This document shows positions 21,701-35,263 of a DNA stretch of 64,000 bases, piece by piece. Within the stretch, counting starts at the first letter, position 1; each line of letters opens with the position of its first letter. A program made the translations under genes and the position numbers. The stretch spans positions 7,978,601 to 8,042,600 of the forward strand of contig NC_066838.1 in NCBI RefSeq assembly GCF_001640805.2. The letters are read 5' to 3'. The notes under the pieces are model-generated. The model saw nothing but the letters and a program-made list of their open reading frames with translations, had not been told where the DNA came from and did not search any database. The DNA comes from Lates calcarifer. Taxonomy: Eukaryota; Chordata; Actinopteri; Centropomidae.

Positions 21701-24700
21701 AGGCCAAACCAGTAAATCTGCCAAACAGGAGAACTCAGCAATGGATGAGAGATACTTTTGATGCCGTAACAAAAATAAACCAGAACGACTCTGAGCGGAG
21801 AGAGCCTGCAGAAAATTAACATGGGCTTGGCTTCTTGGCTTCTTGGCTTTGACCACATGAAAGACCTAACCAGTGCTGAGCTACTTCTGAATGTGAGTGT
21901 TTGAGTAAAGAGAAAGAGAGTTTATAAGGGAGTATGTGAGTAGCTGTTGAATGTTAAAAGTGTTGACTACAGCCACGTCTCAAAAATCAAAGGTTGTGTG
22001 TGGGCGAGTGTGACGCTGGCAGTATTAGCCAAATGAAATCAAGATTTGGTGTGTTCTCATTTTGCTGTTGAATATGACATTTAAAGCAAAAACAAGTAAG
22101 CATAGACTACAGGTGTGTTTAATGGTGTTAACACAGCAAATAAAACCTGTGAGTCACTGTATGAGAGTGCTAAACACGTTTGTACTTCAAACAGATTTCC
22201 TGCCTTTCTTAATAACTGAAACATGTTCCTTATGTTCATGTGAGCATGAGCATCATCATTTTAACCAAAGTAAAGCAATGTCTTTAAGTCATTTAATGGA
22301 GACTGTTGACTGTTGTTGAACGCTAACAACATAATCATTCTTAGATCAAATCAAAGTCTAGCTGTCTCTCTTACCCAGCTTCTGCTGCACACTAGCATCT
22401 TTAACTCTTACTTGGATACCATGTAGTACACTGTGTACACAGTATACTCACTGGCGTAGTGTGTGAGTTTCAGTGTCTCGGATCAAACACAGCCACTGTG
22501 TTGTGAAATCACGATCGTAATATGTGACTGGGATTGTCTGTTTAGCTCACTTCACTTACAAATTTTTACTTTCTTGTATGTCCCTTAAATTATTGGCCCC
22601 ACTGACGTTTTCACAAGTTTGGAAATACATTGACAGGTCTACTTTGGCTTTCTGTGTTCTTCCCCAAACCAACTGTTGACCAGCTTTCAGGCAACATTGT
22701 GTTGACAAATGGAAAATGAAGTGTGTGCAAAGATTTTGATAAGTGCCGCTAGCCAGACAAGCAAAGTCAAATGTGACACACATCTACATTTTGCCTGTGA
22801 GAAGACACCAACAGTGATTTCATTTGGAGTACACTGCCAGTTTTCTGCCAGAGTTTCTGTTTTGTCCCTATCCTCACATCAGTATGCATCAGATCCAACA
22901 ATCTAAAAAACTATGAAAATAATCAAGTTTTTATGGATTCCAGTTTGTGGATATTGTGTGAATATGTGTGTAAAGTGCGTGAAGTATTTGTGTAAGATCC
23001 AAACACCACTCGAGTAGGAGGCAGAACTCCTATGAGACATTTTTTTGGTGGACCACTTAAAACATTTAGTGTTTCCCTCAAAAACATGGAGCAGAGCTGC
23101 TCCTCATTCATTACAATGGACTTGTGTGATTCCCTTTGTTATGCTTTATTTACATCTCAGTGCCAATATTCATCTCTTGTGATTTTCCAGAACGACTTCT
23201 TTGCAGACGGAATGAAACTGTCATCAAATGATCTCCTTTCATGAGTGGGGACTTTGTTCTTCTTTTTGTAAATATGTATAAAGGTCTGCTTTCAAAATTA
23301 TGTTTGTGTTTTGTGGTTTATTTTGCCTGTAAGAAATATATCCAAACACTGAACTACACACAAACACACAAATATACAGTAGATATAAGATTACAACACT
23401 GTCAAGTGAAAACCATATTAATGTACAGTTAGTTTAAGTATTTCATGCTCTCTCATGGTTTAGGACAATTCTCCAACCTTTTAGCTCTTACAAACCATTA
23501 AAACCCCTTTGGATTCTTTTAAACATCCATTGTCACCAAGCTTAAAAACCACACTCATTTTTATGCACAAGCCAGAAAATGACAACCACAAGTGGTTAGT
23601 GTTCCTCAAACCTTCACATGATCCTAGTCTCCTCTGAAAGGTACTTTTAGCTGAATTTCTAAGAACCAAACTCAGTGAAGCACAAATAAACATTTATTCC
23701 CACCTTTTTCATTTTCACTCATCTGTTTTGTTTTACACAAACGTAGTTGTTGCAATGAGATTGAGACCTTGAAATGACTTGAAGCAGAATTTGAGGCTTT
23801 TTGTGATGTAGTACAGGTTGTCGAGGTTGAATGAGGGTTCACACACAATGTCATTCAAAATGATGTTAATCATCACCAGTGTTTTTCTTACTTTATGAAA
23901 GAGAAACTTTTTAAGATGGCTTTTAACAAAGTAGACCACCTTACATATTCTGAATATTTTTAAGGATGTACGTGCATGCAAAGAGTTTTGGAAACAAATC
24001 AGTGCGCAGCTTTATTACAGGGATTCATTCCGCTTCAGCCATGTTATTTTTCATGCACACCGTCCATCACTGTCCTCATTCCACGACAGTAACATACCAC
24101 TCAATACCAAACCACCATTCGTCTCTGCCAAAGTGACCACATACAGCACTTTCTCATTAAATGCTGAACAACTGGTATGTTCTGCTGAGCAATCTGATGG
24201 CCGAAAGATGCATTCCAATCATGCCAGATACCCAGCAGCCTTCATTCTACTTCTTTTCTGTTTCCAAACCCTTGAGGTAACAAGGGGGTCAGCAATGCTT
24301 CATTGCTTTCTGCTGCTTGTTTATATTGTTATGTATGTGTGCATGCTACTTTTCAGACTTGACAGGCTCTGGTCAAACATGAGCAGCTGTGGCTTTAAGT
24401 TTCTTACTGCTGAGAATGTACTTTGAAAGCACAATCACAGGCAAGAATATCCTTGAGGAAACTGATAGCATTTCAGTCTGAGAAACAGCATATCACAGCA
24501 AAACAGAAAACCATGCATTTAAAGTAAATTAGTGTATTGCAGTGGTAATAGTTTATTAGGAATGAGATTCCCCCTTTAGTATTTCCTACAAGCCTCAACT
24601 GCCTGACAAAGTATAGAATTGATACCATAATTATATTGTATAGACTTTACTGTCATACTATAACATATCCAAAGGATGCCTAGCCTTGCAAACTAGACCA

Positions 24701-27700
24701 CATTTCAATAAACAGAATCAGTCTATTTGACTGATTGGTGTCAATTTACCCACTGAGACCACACAAACTATATTAAATGCTGTCTGGAGGGAAATTTTTA
24801 CAAAGGCTGTTTTTTTTTTTTTTTTTTTTTTGGCATATGAACAGTGGAAACTTACACGCTGACTATTCATCTTTTCACACACCCATCGAGGACACTTCTA
24901 GACAAACATTTTCATGTTCTGACAACATGAATTCCAAAATTCCTCAAGATCACCAGGTAATTTTGGTTTACCCCTGGTTTGTCAGTCCATTACAGACTGA
25001 ATATTCACTCATCAAATACTGGATGGATTGCTGTAAATTTTCATTTTCCTTTTTTCCTGTAGCACCACCAGCAGGTCAAATTTTTCACTTAAATAGTGAA
25101 ATATCTTTACTTCTTAAAAAAAAAAAAAAAAAACTGTTACCATTTGTGTTTCCCAGAGGATAACTCAGGTGCTCATTTATACCTCTTCATCTTACACCAA
25201 CAGGTTAACACAGGTGACTCCGTTCACCTCTTTGGTTTATGATCAAATATTTGGGAACTGAATGAGATTCCCATCAGCCTCAGCTGTACTTGTGTATTTA
25301 TTGCTAATTATCAAATGTTAGCATCCTAATACATTAAACTAAGCTGGTGGACATGGTGAACATTACATTAAAAATTGGTGTTTGTCGTTGCTAAACAGAA
25401 TGTATACATTGCCAGTGTTAGCATGTTAGCATGCTGATATTAGCATTTAGCTACAAGTACAAGTACAAATTCACAAAGCTGCTATAGCATTGTCGTAGCT
25501 AGTTAAATATGATCACTGAGCACTGGTGAGATGTGTGATTTTGTTGAAAAACTAGAGAAAACTTTCTTTTTAAATTCACCATTTATTTGTTGATCAATGT
25601 CAAACTTTGCAAGTTTTTCAAACAGAATAAATTCTATGTATAATGAATCTTGCAGGGCCAGTCCGACAGCTGTTTTCTACACCAGCCTTGCGCCTCATTT
25701 AGATGGTGAGGCTGTGATTCAAACCACAAGTTGAAACAGATTTTGAATAAAACCCAGACGGGCCTGGTATTGTCACTGGCCATAGCCACAATTTCAGAAC
25801 TTCTCTCCAGACATGTATAAGTGTTACAACATGACAGATTCATTTCACCCAACAACCTCTGGAGTTACCAGCTACAGGCGACAACCAGCATAAAGGAAAT
25901 TAAGTAACAACATGATGACAAGCTGTCATGACAATTAAAGCCGGTGACTCGAAATGGCTTTTTCTGGTTTCCTCAAAAGGATTCAATAAAAACATACACC
26001 AATGTTGGAAAATGCACAGAGCTATTTAACAGAACACTTCAGCATAGGAAACAAGCACACAGGAGGAGACGCTTTTGGCATTTGGCATACAGAATGACTC
26101 ATCTACCCATTTTATTTTTTTCCCACTGCTCAGTCAACCAGAAAGTCTTCTTTTCACCATTTTGTGAAAGTGTCTTGTAGGTGTAATAAGAAGTTTGCGC
26201 ATCTCACCATAGTATCCCTTTCAGTGAAGCTCTCATGCTGAATAAAACTGTCTGGTCATGCCGAAGATTGAATTTTACAGCTAACTGCCTCAGACGGTTT
26301 TCTGTGAATCTCAAACTAATTCCTGTGGACACTTGGACACCACGGTTGTTGACCATGCACATATTTCCACAGACTCCTCTAATTGATTATGTCCTTTCCT
26401 CTGATTTGTAACCACCAGCTCTTCTAGTTGAGCATTCTTGATGGATGAATTTTCTTCTAAACTGGCCACATCAACCTACAGAAAAAAACACTTCCTTACT
26501 TCCTTACAAAGCCCACCCTTTTTCCTCCATGATGTATGCATTATAGAATATAAATATCAGGAGATATTAGTGCTGAGGATTGCCTTGGTGTTGCATCTGT
26601 TGTAGCCTTCCTAATGCCGACATCATGTACATTTTCGTAAAACAGATCCAGGAGTTTTCATTCAAAATTAAATATGGACTTTGATGGCCAGGAATAAAAC
26701 TTTACAACATCAGGTCTTGTCCAATCTTATCTTGTTTATTCTTGTCTGTACTGGTGAAATGTTACTTTCAAGCAATGAAAAAGACATTAAAGAAAGTAAA
26801 ATAAAGAAACAGGGCATAATTTCCACTGTTTGTTAGCAGGCTGGATATGCTAGTTACAGGGTAAAATGGAAATTAAAGGATTTGATTTTTTCATGTCTGT
26901 CTTAATGCAGTGCCCACAATGACAGTTATTGATACATTTGTAAAACCTGGGCAAAGCTAATATGAGGCTTGAGCAGTTTCAGTTAGACAAACCAAGTGTC
27001 CTGGTGACTAAAGCTTCTTATTAGGAAGAGTTCACTTCACTGTCAGCGTGGACAAGAGGATGATTACAGCCACCAATAACTGTTGAGAACGTCTCAAGTC
27101 ATACAGTCATACTGTACAGTCAACCTGAGTGTACCACGGCCTGAAGAAAGTAAGATACGCTGAAACACTGATCTATAGAATGTAAAACAAAAAGTATGCA
27201 CTGGATTTACATTTGTGCTTCATCCCCCTTTTTTTCTTTTACAATATTTCCCCAGTTTCCTGGTGTTATTAATGAGGAGCACCTGAATGGAGCATTAGTT
27301 TTGTGTTCTCTGAGAACAAATTGTCTCAGGGAGGAGGAGGAAGAGGAGGACGAGAAGGTTCAGTGCAGGTCCTCTGAAGGACACAGCTGACATGCCCCTG
27401 AACTGGAATGCAGTTAATATATTGTGATTTAAGGGCCCTTGCTGTCATTTTTGTTGCCAATGTGCAACATGCAGCCACCGGCTTTTATTATGGAAAAACC
27501 AAATCTGTTTAAAGACACGTGTTTTACATTTGCTTTGTAACCCTCATTTCCCTAAACGTTGCCTTTATTGTGGCAGTTCCTTGTCTGTTAAAATAGCTTC
27601 TCTCTGACAGTAACCTCCTCAAAAACAAAAATAAAAGCTGGTAAGGGTCACAGTGGTTATTGAGTGTTCTACTGGGAAACTCTGGAAACTATTGGCTTAT

Positions 27701-28550
27701 TTGAGAAGTCTAATTGTCTTTAGGTAAATGTCTCAGACTTTGATGTTTGGCACAAAAGGAGAGCAAACAAATGGAATAAAACAGCTGAATACCCACCAAG
27801 AGAGTGGGAGCAGCTGGTCTGGGTGGATGGGGTAGATTAGAAATTTTACAAGATCTTTAGATGTGGTGACTGCATGGTTTTGAATCCTCTCTCCACTGCT
27901 GCAGTAGTGTTTGTTATTTCTGACCACAATTAGTGGTTTGAAAAGCCACAGATACTGGCCCAGGTTCCACTGTGGAGGCTAAACCAAGGCTTTCTCATTA
28001 TTTAAGCCTCCTCTCCTCTGTTGGCATCATTTCTCCTATTCCCATTAGGTCAGAGGTCAGAGGCTTAGCTGCACACGTGCTCTATAGTCCCACTCAAGAC
28101 CCTTCAGGCTCACCTATCAACACAGGATGCTGAACCTTGGTGGTCTTCCTGTGTCTTCACTCACCTGGGTTCTCTTGCTTCATTACATCCTGCATCAAAA
28201 TGCAACTTTAAACTTTGCGCAGTTGTAACCTGAGGGGCTGTGATGTTTGTCTCCATCTATAGGAGAACAGGGATATGTGCAGCATGGATAAAAAAAATCA
28301 ACCACTTCAGCTTAAGTAATGCAGGAGTCAAATGTTGCACATAAACATACTGCCACAGCACACAGCAGCATTCCTCTTTAAATACTTGGGATAATGTGAG
28401 CAAATGAGCAACAATAGCTAATGGGTCAGGGCAGTTTTAAAAAATATTCCAGTAGATACAGTATTCCGTCATATATTCATATATTATTGCTTTGCTGGAG
28501 AAGAGCTGACATCGCTTACTTTTTCAATAATATAGACTAAAACGCCCTTT
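18771..28550. other. Intergenic/3' UTR region without recognised genes
   Basis: Nearly 10 kb between the semaphorin stop and the first borcs6 exon. I see no exon with family resemblance on either strand. It contains a teleost dispersed repeat (24990-25510) with poly-T and poly-A tracts nearby (24811-24831 and 25117-25133). There is a short CTTCTTGG-type tandem near 21833-21848, and otherwise moderately AT-rich DNA. Open frames are short and compositionally unremarkable. Confidence 0.55.
24990..25510 (+). repeat. Dispersed teleost repeat, copy 3 (longest)
   Basis: Modules in order: TACTGGATGGATTGC, a CACCACCAGCAGGTCAAATT segment, GAATGAGATTCCCATCAGCC, GCTAATTATCAAATGTTAGC, AACTAAGCTGGTGGACATGG and GTTAGCATGTTAGCATGCTG. 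This order matches an interspersed repeat I know from many percomorph genomes. A poly-A tract interrupts it at 25117-25133. Confidence 0.6.
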
Positions 28551-28560
28551 TTATTATAAA
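28490..28560 (+). promoter_or_regulatory. Inferred borcs6 promoter region
   Basis: It lies immediately upstream of the non-coding first exon inferred from its donor at 28648. A TATTATAAAG sequence at about 28551-28560 is TATA-like but may be coincidental, since a widely expressed gene would not need it. The transcription start is not visible from sequence alone. Confidence 0.3.
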
Positions 28561-28569
28561 GCGGAACTG

Positions 28570-28648
28570 TTGTGTTGTGGTTTGAGGGGAAGGATTTTCA
28601 GACCGGACTCGGCTGCTGCTTACATCTTTCAGGATAGAGGCTGCTCCG
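28570..28648 (+). other. borcs6: borcs6 non-coding first exon (5' UTR)
   Basis: A donor GCTCCG|GTGAGT at 28648/28649 fits a 5' UTR exon that splices to an acceptor just before the start codon (TTCACCAG at 29846-29853, or the CAG ending at 29856). The 5' boundary is a guess. The sequence around 28600-28625 has CpGs and GGCTGCTGCT. Confidence 0.45.
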
Positions 28649-29864
28649 GTGAGTGTTTTTGTTTTGTTTTTTCATTAAATTGAGCTCAGTGGTTCAATTG
28701 TGTGCCATTAACAATAGATACGTACAAACTGTCACATACTTTTTGCCATGTACTAGTGTCAGACAATTAAAAGCGACCCGTGAAAACACTGTGGTTTAAA
28801 GGCCTTGACAGCTAACGGTAGCCGCGCAGTGCTAACACCCTCCAACAGCAACATCCACCGTTGACAGATAGTTAGCAAGGCGGCTAAAGACAGCAGCACA
28901 TCAACTTCCTCACCGCAGTTATTCATGTTTTTTTAATTTCTTTGTTGATGTTTGTCGGTTATACAACGTAGTCTTTGTCCACGGACTTCTGTTCAGCATT
29001 CACAGGCGTTGTTTGCGTAAAGTCTTGAGAGTAGAAGCTAGTGTTATATTAGCGTAGAGTAAGCTAGTGCTAAGCTAAACAGCTTATTATTATTACGTCA
29101 TTTCACACTTATAAGAAAAAGTACAGTTGTCCCACACAACAGCAGTATGATCTAACAGTCCTGGCCAAGAGGAAAACAAAGGCATGTGAAAGACTACATT
29201 TCTAGCTTGAGTTTGAGTCATCATACAAACACGCCCAGGCTAAAAGTCTCAGATTGAGGTCTGGTGGCAATCCAATGACATGCTAAATGCTGACTTGCTG
29301 CATGGAAATGATGCTTAGATCTCGGTCCTCACCACAGCCCCCTCCTCAGAAAATAATTTTTCATAGTTTCATTGTCACTTTCACTTCATTCAGGAGACAA
29401 AGAGACTTAACTCCAGTTTTCTTATTTATTGTTGCCTTTAAGAGAAACTAGGTGTTTTTGCTATGTTGCTTACACCACTGTAGCTTTCACTTTATCTCTC
29501 GTGGTTGCGTCATTAGACTATTGTCAAATCAGTGTGCAGTGATTGCTTTGAGATTTACAGAATTGTCCTTCAATGTACTTATGTACCTTAGTAATGGAAA
29601 TGTGCATTTTTTTAATTTGAGCAAATCTACTGTACCAGTAGTGTAACACCAAATTATAAGTACTAGTAATTATTCTGAATAATTAAAACTAGTAGATATT
29701 TCCTGATTTAAATTAAGTTATTTTTCTTTAGCTTCAGACTATATTGTATTTAGGTAGAGTGCTTTATCTAGCACTAATGCATTGAGCAAGGAGAAGGGTT
29801 TAAAGCATGATAATGTACAAAAAATCCTCTAATATTTTCTCTTTCTTCACCAGCAGGTGGAGGG

Positions 29865-32800
29865 ATGAGTCTCTCCCCTGTGATTGGCACAGAAGTGCCA
29901 GAAACAGCTAATGGAGTTGTGATACCTGTTGCTTCGGAGAATGGCCCTCATGTATCAGTTTCGGTGAAGTGTGGGGGGAGCAGAGCTCCTTGTCTTGGGG
30001 AGGCATCAGAGGACGGCTCTCTCAGACACACAGACAACTATGTAGATGTAGAAAACAGAGTTTACGATGGTGAAGGTCACTTGGATGCAGAGATGGCTAT
30101 TAATGAGAGAGCGTCTAGTTTATCATTGCACACCCCTCAGGTGACAGACCCCTCCCTCCCCACTGCCACATGCACAGGAGACTCAGAATCAGGATCCATC
30201 ATCAGATACATTCATGAGTCCTCTAACACTGTTGAGCCTCCTGGTGCAGCTCTGCTTTGGGACTCAGCACACACCAAAGACTCACCTCAGCGAGGAGGAC
30301 CTGTCTCTACAGACAGACAGCAGACAGAGGCAGAGACAGACAGAGGCACTGACAGCCAAGAGGATGAGGAAGATGGAGAGAAGGAGAAACAGGATGAGGA
30401 GGATGATGAGAAGAATGAAAACAAGTGGAGGAATCAGTATGCAGGAGAGAGAACACAAATGGAGGTGAGTGAACTGTACGACTATTTTTTTGATTTCATT
30501 TATTAGAATATGTATACTACGTAGAGTGGAGAGCATCATGGAAATAAGAGAGATATAATGAGCATGATGTAAACTAAAGCCAGAGAAGCTGGTTATGCTA
30601 AATGTTGCTATTGGGGCTTAACTGTTTTTGAATGGCCTCTCTGCTGAGGCAGTTTGCTTCACATGAACTACAGCAAGTTGAAAGACTGTGTCTGACAGCC
30701 AATCATAATTTCTCCTAAATTTGAAGATGAGGCATTAAGCTGTCTATCAAAGAAAGTAATGTGTAGCTCTTGGATTGGTATCACAGAGGTTCGCCATTGT
30801 GATTTATTAAGCAGTAATTTAACTTCCCTTTTTCAATTCCTCTTCCCCATTTTCTTTCACCTCCTCACAATTTTTTTAGTCTTCACAACACTACTCGTCC
30901 TCAGCCCCTGGTCCTAGCACCTCGTCCTCTTCCTCTCCCCCACCTCCTCTTCTTCCCTCAGATGATGGCCCCTGCCCTCCCCATGTCATGGCCCAGGTAT
31001 GGGTTCGCAACGTGCGAGGGATGCAGGATAGCAAAAGCCTGGATGAAATCAGCCAAGCGTGTGGAGGTAGATATCTGTTGAACAGATTCTCTCTTCTCCT
31101 TACTTTGCCTGAATTGATAACATGCAATAACTCATTCAGTGAACCAGTAAAGTGAATGAAGAGAAGTGGAAATTGTAACTGTATCAAGAAGGGCTTTCAT
31201 ATTTAAATAAATTAATTATTAGTGACAGCATTTTGTAACCTTATTTAGCTGATGATGGAATGTTCTCCACAGGTGGTTTGGGTGCCCGGGTAGGGGGCAG
31301 AGGTGGTCAGTCAGAGGGCCGACGGGCCACAATCTCCTCGGCTCTGGAGCTGGAGGGGACAGTCAGCCATGATGGAGACCTGACTAACTTTATCACCAAG
31401 AACCTGGAGCAGAAGATCAAGATGAGTTCCAAGCCCAGTCTTGACTGCAGTGACTGTGAGTATGAGTTTGAAGCAAACTTGACAGGATTTAATTTAAACA
31501 GAGTACGTGACTCTAGTATATATATATTTCATTCACAGTATACACCGATCAGCTACAACATTAAAACCACTGACAGATTAAGTGAATAATATTGAACATT
31601 TCAGTTAGATTCAATTCACTTTTATTTATATAGTGCCGAATCACAACAGAAGTTACCTCAAGGCACTTTTCATTTAGAGCAGACCATACTCTAGATTAGT
31701 ATAATTACAATTCAATACAGTGTTTTGCTGGGAAATCTTGGCATCCTGACATCCTGACAACTTTGACATGTCCCACCCACCAACTGCTCAGAAGTGTCTT
31801 GAGGAACACAACAAAGAGCCCAATGTCTTGACCCACCCTCCAAACTGCCCCAATCCCAATCTGACCCAACATCTGTGGGATGCACTTGAACAAGCCAGGT
31901 CCATGAAGGCCCCACCCTGCAACCCACAGGACCCAAAGGATCCGCTGGCAATGTCCCAGTGCCAGACACCACAGGACATCCCCACGGGTCAGAGCTGTTT
32001 TGGCAGCACAAGGGGGACAAAACGTTAGGCAGGTTTACAGATGCTGGATCAGATTAGGATCTGGCATTGGAGGCCAGGTCACCTTGGCTCTTGTTGTGTT
32101 CCTCGAGACATTCTGAGCAGTTTTGTGTTGTGATGGACTGTCCTTCTGGGTTGGCCTACAGCAATGTTTAGATGGGCGGTACGTGTCAAAGTAACATCCA
32201 GATGATTGTCAGGACCCAAGGTTTCCCAGCCAAACATTGTATTGTAACAAAATGATCAATGTTATTCACTTCACCTGTCACTGGTTTTAATGTGGCTAAT
32301 TGGTGTATATTCTATGTGTCTATCTATTGGTATGTTTTGTGTTGTGTTGTATTTGATGTGGAGAAGAAAATTTGTGCGTGCAGTATATGTAATGATGTGC
32401 AAACAGAGTGCAGTGATAAAGGCTGCTTACATGATGGCTTTATATGTAGAGGTCAGGAGACTCTAATAGATAAACTCTTTGTATTTCCCTCTACAGAGGA
32501 AGGTGTCAGAAATGGCATTTCAGGAGGTTAATAGCACCGGTATAGGCAGTGGTGCTGAAACTGCAGTGCAGGGTGTCTGACTCTCTGTCAGATTCATAGC
32601 TAGTTTTCCCCTGCAGAGACTAACCGGTCCAGTCAGCCGCTACTCATCATTTATACATAGCTTTCGTCATGTCCAAACCATAAGAAGTAATGGGGAATCA
32701 ATGTACTATATTAAGCAAATGAATTGTTGTGTCTGTTTATGCTTATGAGGAAATGATGAGGCTTACATGAATCATCTACAGCCCCATAGTTTTCACAATG

Positions 32801-35177
32801 CAGCAGTGTTGTCAGCGTACCCTGGTCTGGGAAAGGTGTACTTCATTTAAAAATAGTTTTTCATCAGATTTGTCTCATTTTGTGTTCATCCATTTCTGCT
32901 GCTTTTTCATAAGTGTGTGTATTTTTGACTCCTTTCTATCGAGCCTGTTTTTGTATTAGCACCTCCTTCATATATGGGAGCAATACTGAGGCTGTGAAAA
33001 CATGATTACATTTAACATAAAGTAAAGTAGTAAGATTAAGTGTTGATGTAATAACAGGGACTCCACAGTTGCAAAATTGAACTCACGTATTACAGTCAAA
33101 ATGGTCGGGTTTAAACTTCAGAGAGAGAAGTCTTCTTTTTCATTACAATGGATGAAAACCTAGATATGAAATGGAGTTGTTGTAGCAAACATAAGTATAA
33201 CGATAATGTGCAGCTTATATAATACTAAACTACTAATTTCAAGGCAATAACATAGTGAGCATACATGGCACATAAACACCTTTACCAGGTTTCTTAATTG
33301 TTTCACTGATTTCTTCAGGCATCTGTTTCAGACAAGATACATAGCAACTAGTGCATAAACACTGTCAGGGACAAAAAAAGCATCAAAATGTGGATCAGCA
33401 ACCTGTTCTGTAAATATCAGACCTTTTTATCTGCTGTTATCTGATGCCATGCTTGTAGTGTTTGTACAGTCTCTCTCTGTACTGTCGTTTACCTTTACTC
33501 ATTATTTTTTTTTAATTAGCTGGTTGTCTTGTATAGTGTACAATTTGGGAACTTGCAAATGTGGGCTAATGGAAACCTTGCTTCAAACAAGAAAATCACA
33601 GTTTTGCTCACAGAATCACAACCAGCTTTACTCATTTATAGAGTCCTCTCTGGGTGAGATATATAACGAAATAATTAAAATGTGTTGCCCTTGTGCATCT
33701 TCCTACTTTTTCCAGGCAGATGCAATTAGCCTCAGATACTGATTTAATGAGGGTGCAGAGACTCAGTCTCTAAAATGTAAACATATTTTTTTCCCCAAAA
33801 GGTCACACATATATAGCTGTTTAATGAATTCTGAAGTCTGAAATGAAGTCTGGCTTGTCCATTAGCAGGCATCTGTCTTGTCATATTTTCCAGGAGAAAC
33901 ACAATGAACTGTTGCCCTTCATTCAGGGAAAAATCCCTCTGGATTAGAGTGTCAGCTAAACTGGCCACTCAATTTAAACACAGCAACACAGTCAGTATGC
34001 CCTCTGTGGCAGCTCATTCCCTCTACCTGCTGATTCAATTAGGATGGATGACTCACAGACTTTGTTTAGACTGGAGGGATTTATTTCTGAGGTCCTGCTG
34101 CACCCTGACAGGAATCTTTTTCAAGACATGGAAACTTGTTTCTTTGGTCCATTGGCCACACTTTTTTTGTGTGTTCCAAGATTTAATGACTTGAGGCAAA
34201 AATGTTCTTCTGGTTAAATGCCATCATTTGTTTAAATTTGTGCAGGGAGTCTTTTTATAGGAGCAGGTGTTTCTTCAACTGGAAATAATTCTTCAGTTGC
34301 TCTTGTGTATAATGTGTTTCATTTAGTCTGTTTTTCTCTTAAAACACAATTTCTTCACTTTGCTGTACAGAGGCTTTGCATAATGGTGGTTTGCATCACT
34401 CTCAGCCTTTCTTTGTCTGTCTGTATGGTCTTAATGGATATGTGTGTTCTGCTGGAATAATTTGTCAATTAGTCAATCAATAGAAAATGAATCATCAAAC
34501 AGTTATGACAGTCAATTGTCATTAATTGAGCAAAAATGTAAACATTAGCTGGTTACAGCTTCTCAAATGTGAGGATTTGCTTCTTTTATTTTTAAAATCA
34601 TTATCAATTTGATATCTTTGGATGTTGGTTGTGTTATTCAAACAAAATGAGTTGCTTAAATTTGGGCTCTGGTACATATGATGGCTATTTTTTTATCATT
34701 TATTATTGTAATTATTATAATTTTGAAAAACTTTTACAATGAACAGATGAGTCGCAGCCCTATCATTGTGTATTATTAATCTAATTTCATAATTATTTCT
34801 TACTAGCCGACTGTTCAGGTCCCATCTACCGAAGTCGGGGGTTATCACGCAGACCAGCGGATATCCCACCCATTGATCCTGCTGTCCTGTTGGACCTTCA
34901 GAGACACACACAGGAAGTGGCGCACAGTGTGGAGATGATGATGCGGAGCCTCAATGGAACCATCCAGAATGTGAGTCTTGATGATCCAGTTCATGGGACA
35001 GACTGTGTTTAGCGTCATCATGTCTTTGCAGTTCTCCCCCCTCGCATTTATTGCTTCCTTCTGTGTAATTGATTGATTCTCTCTTCATCCAGATGACAGC
35101 TCTGAGTGTGGGCTACATCCAGACCTACAGAGACTCGGTTGACAGCCTGGGGGAGTCTGTGGACATGAGCATAAAGG

Positions 35178-35263
<86 letters not shown>

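Noticed and set aside
31768..32028. 86-codon ORF in a borcs6 intron as a possible host gene
   Set aside because: It is the decayed C-terminus of a Tc1 transposase inside the foldback element.
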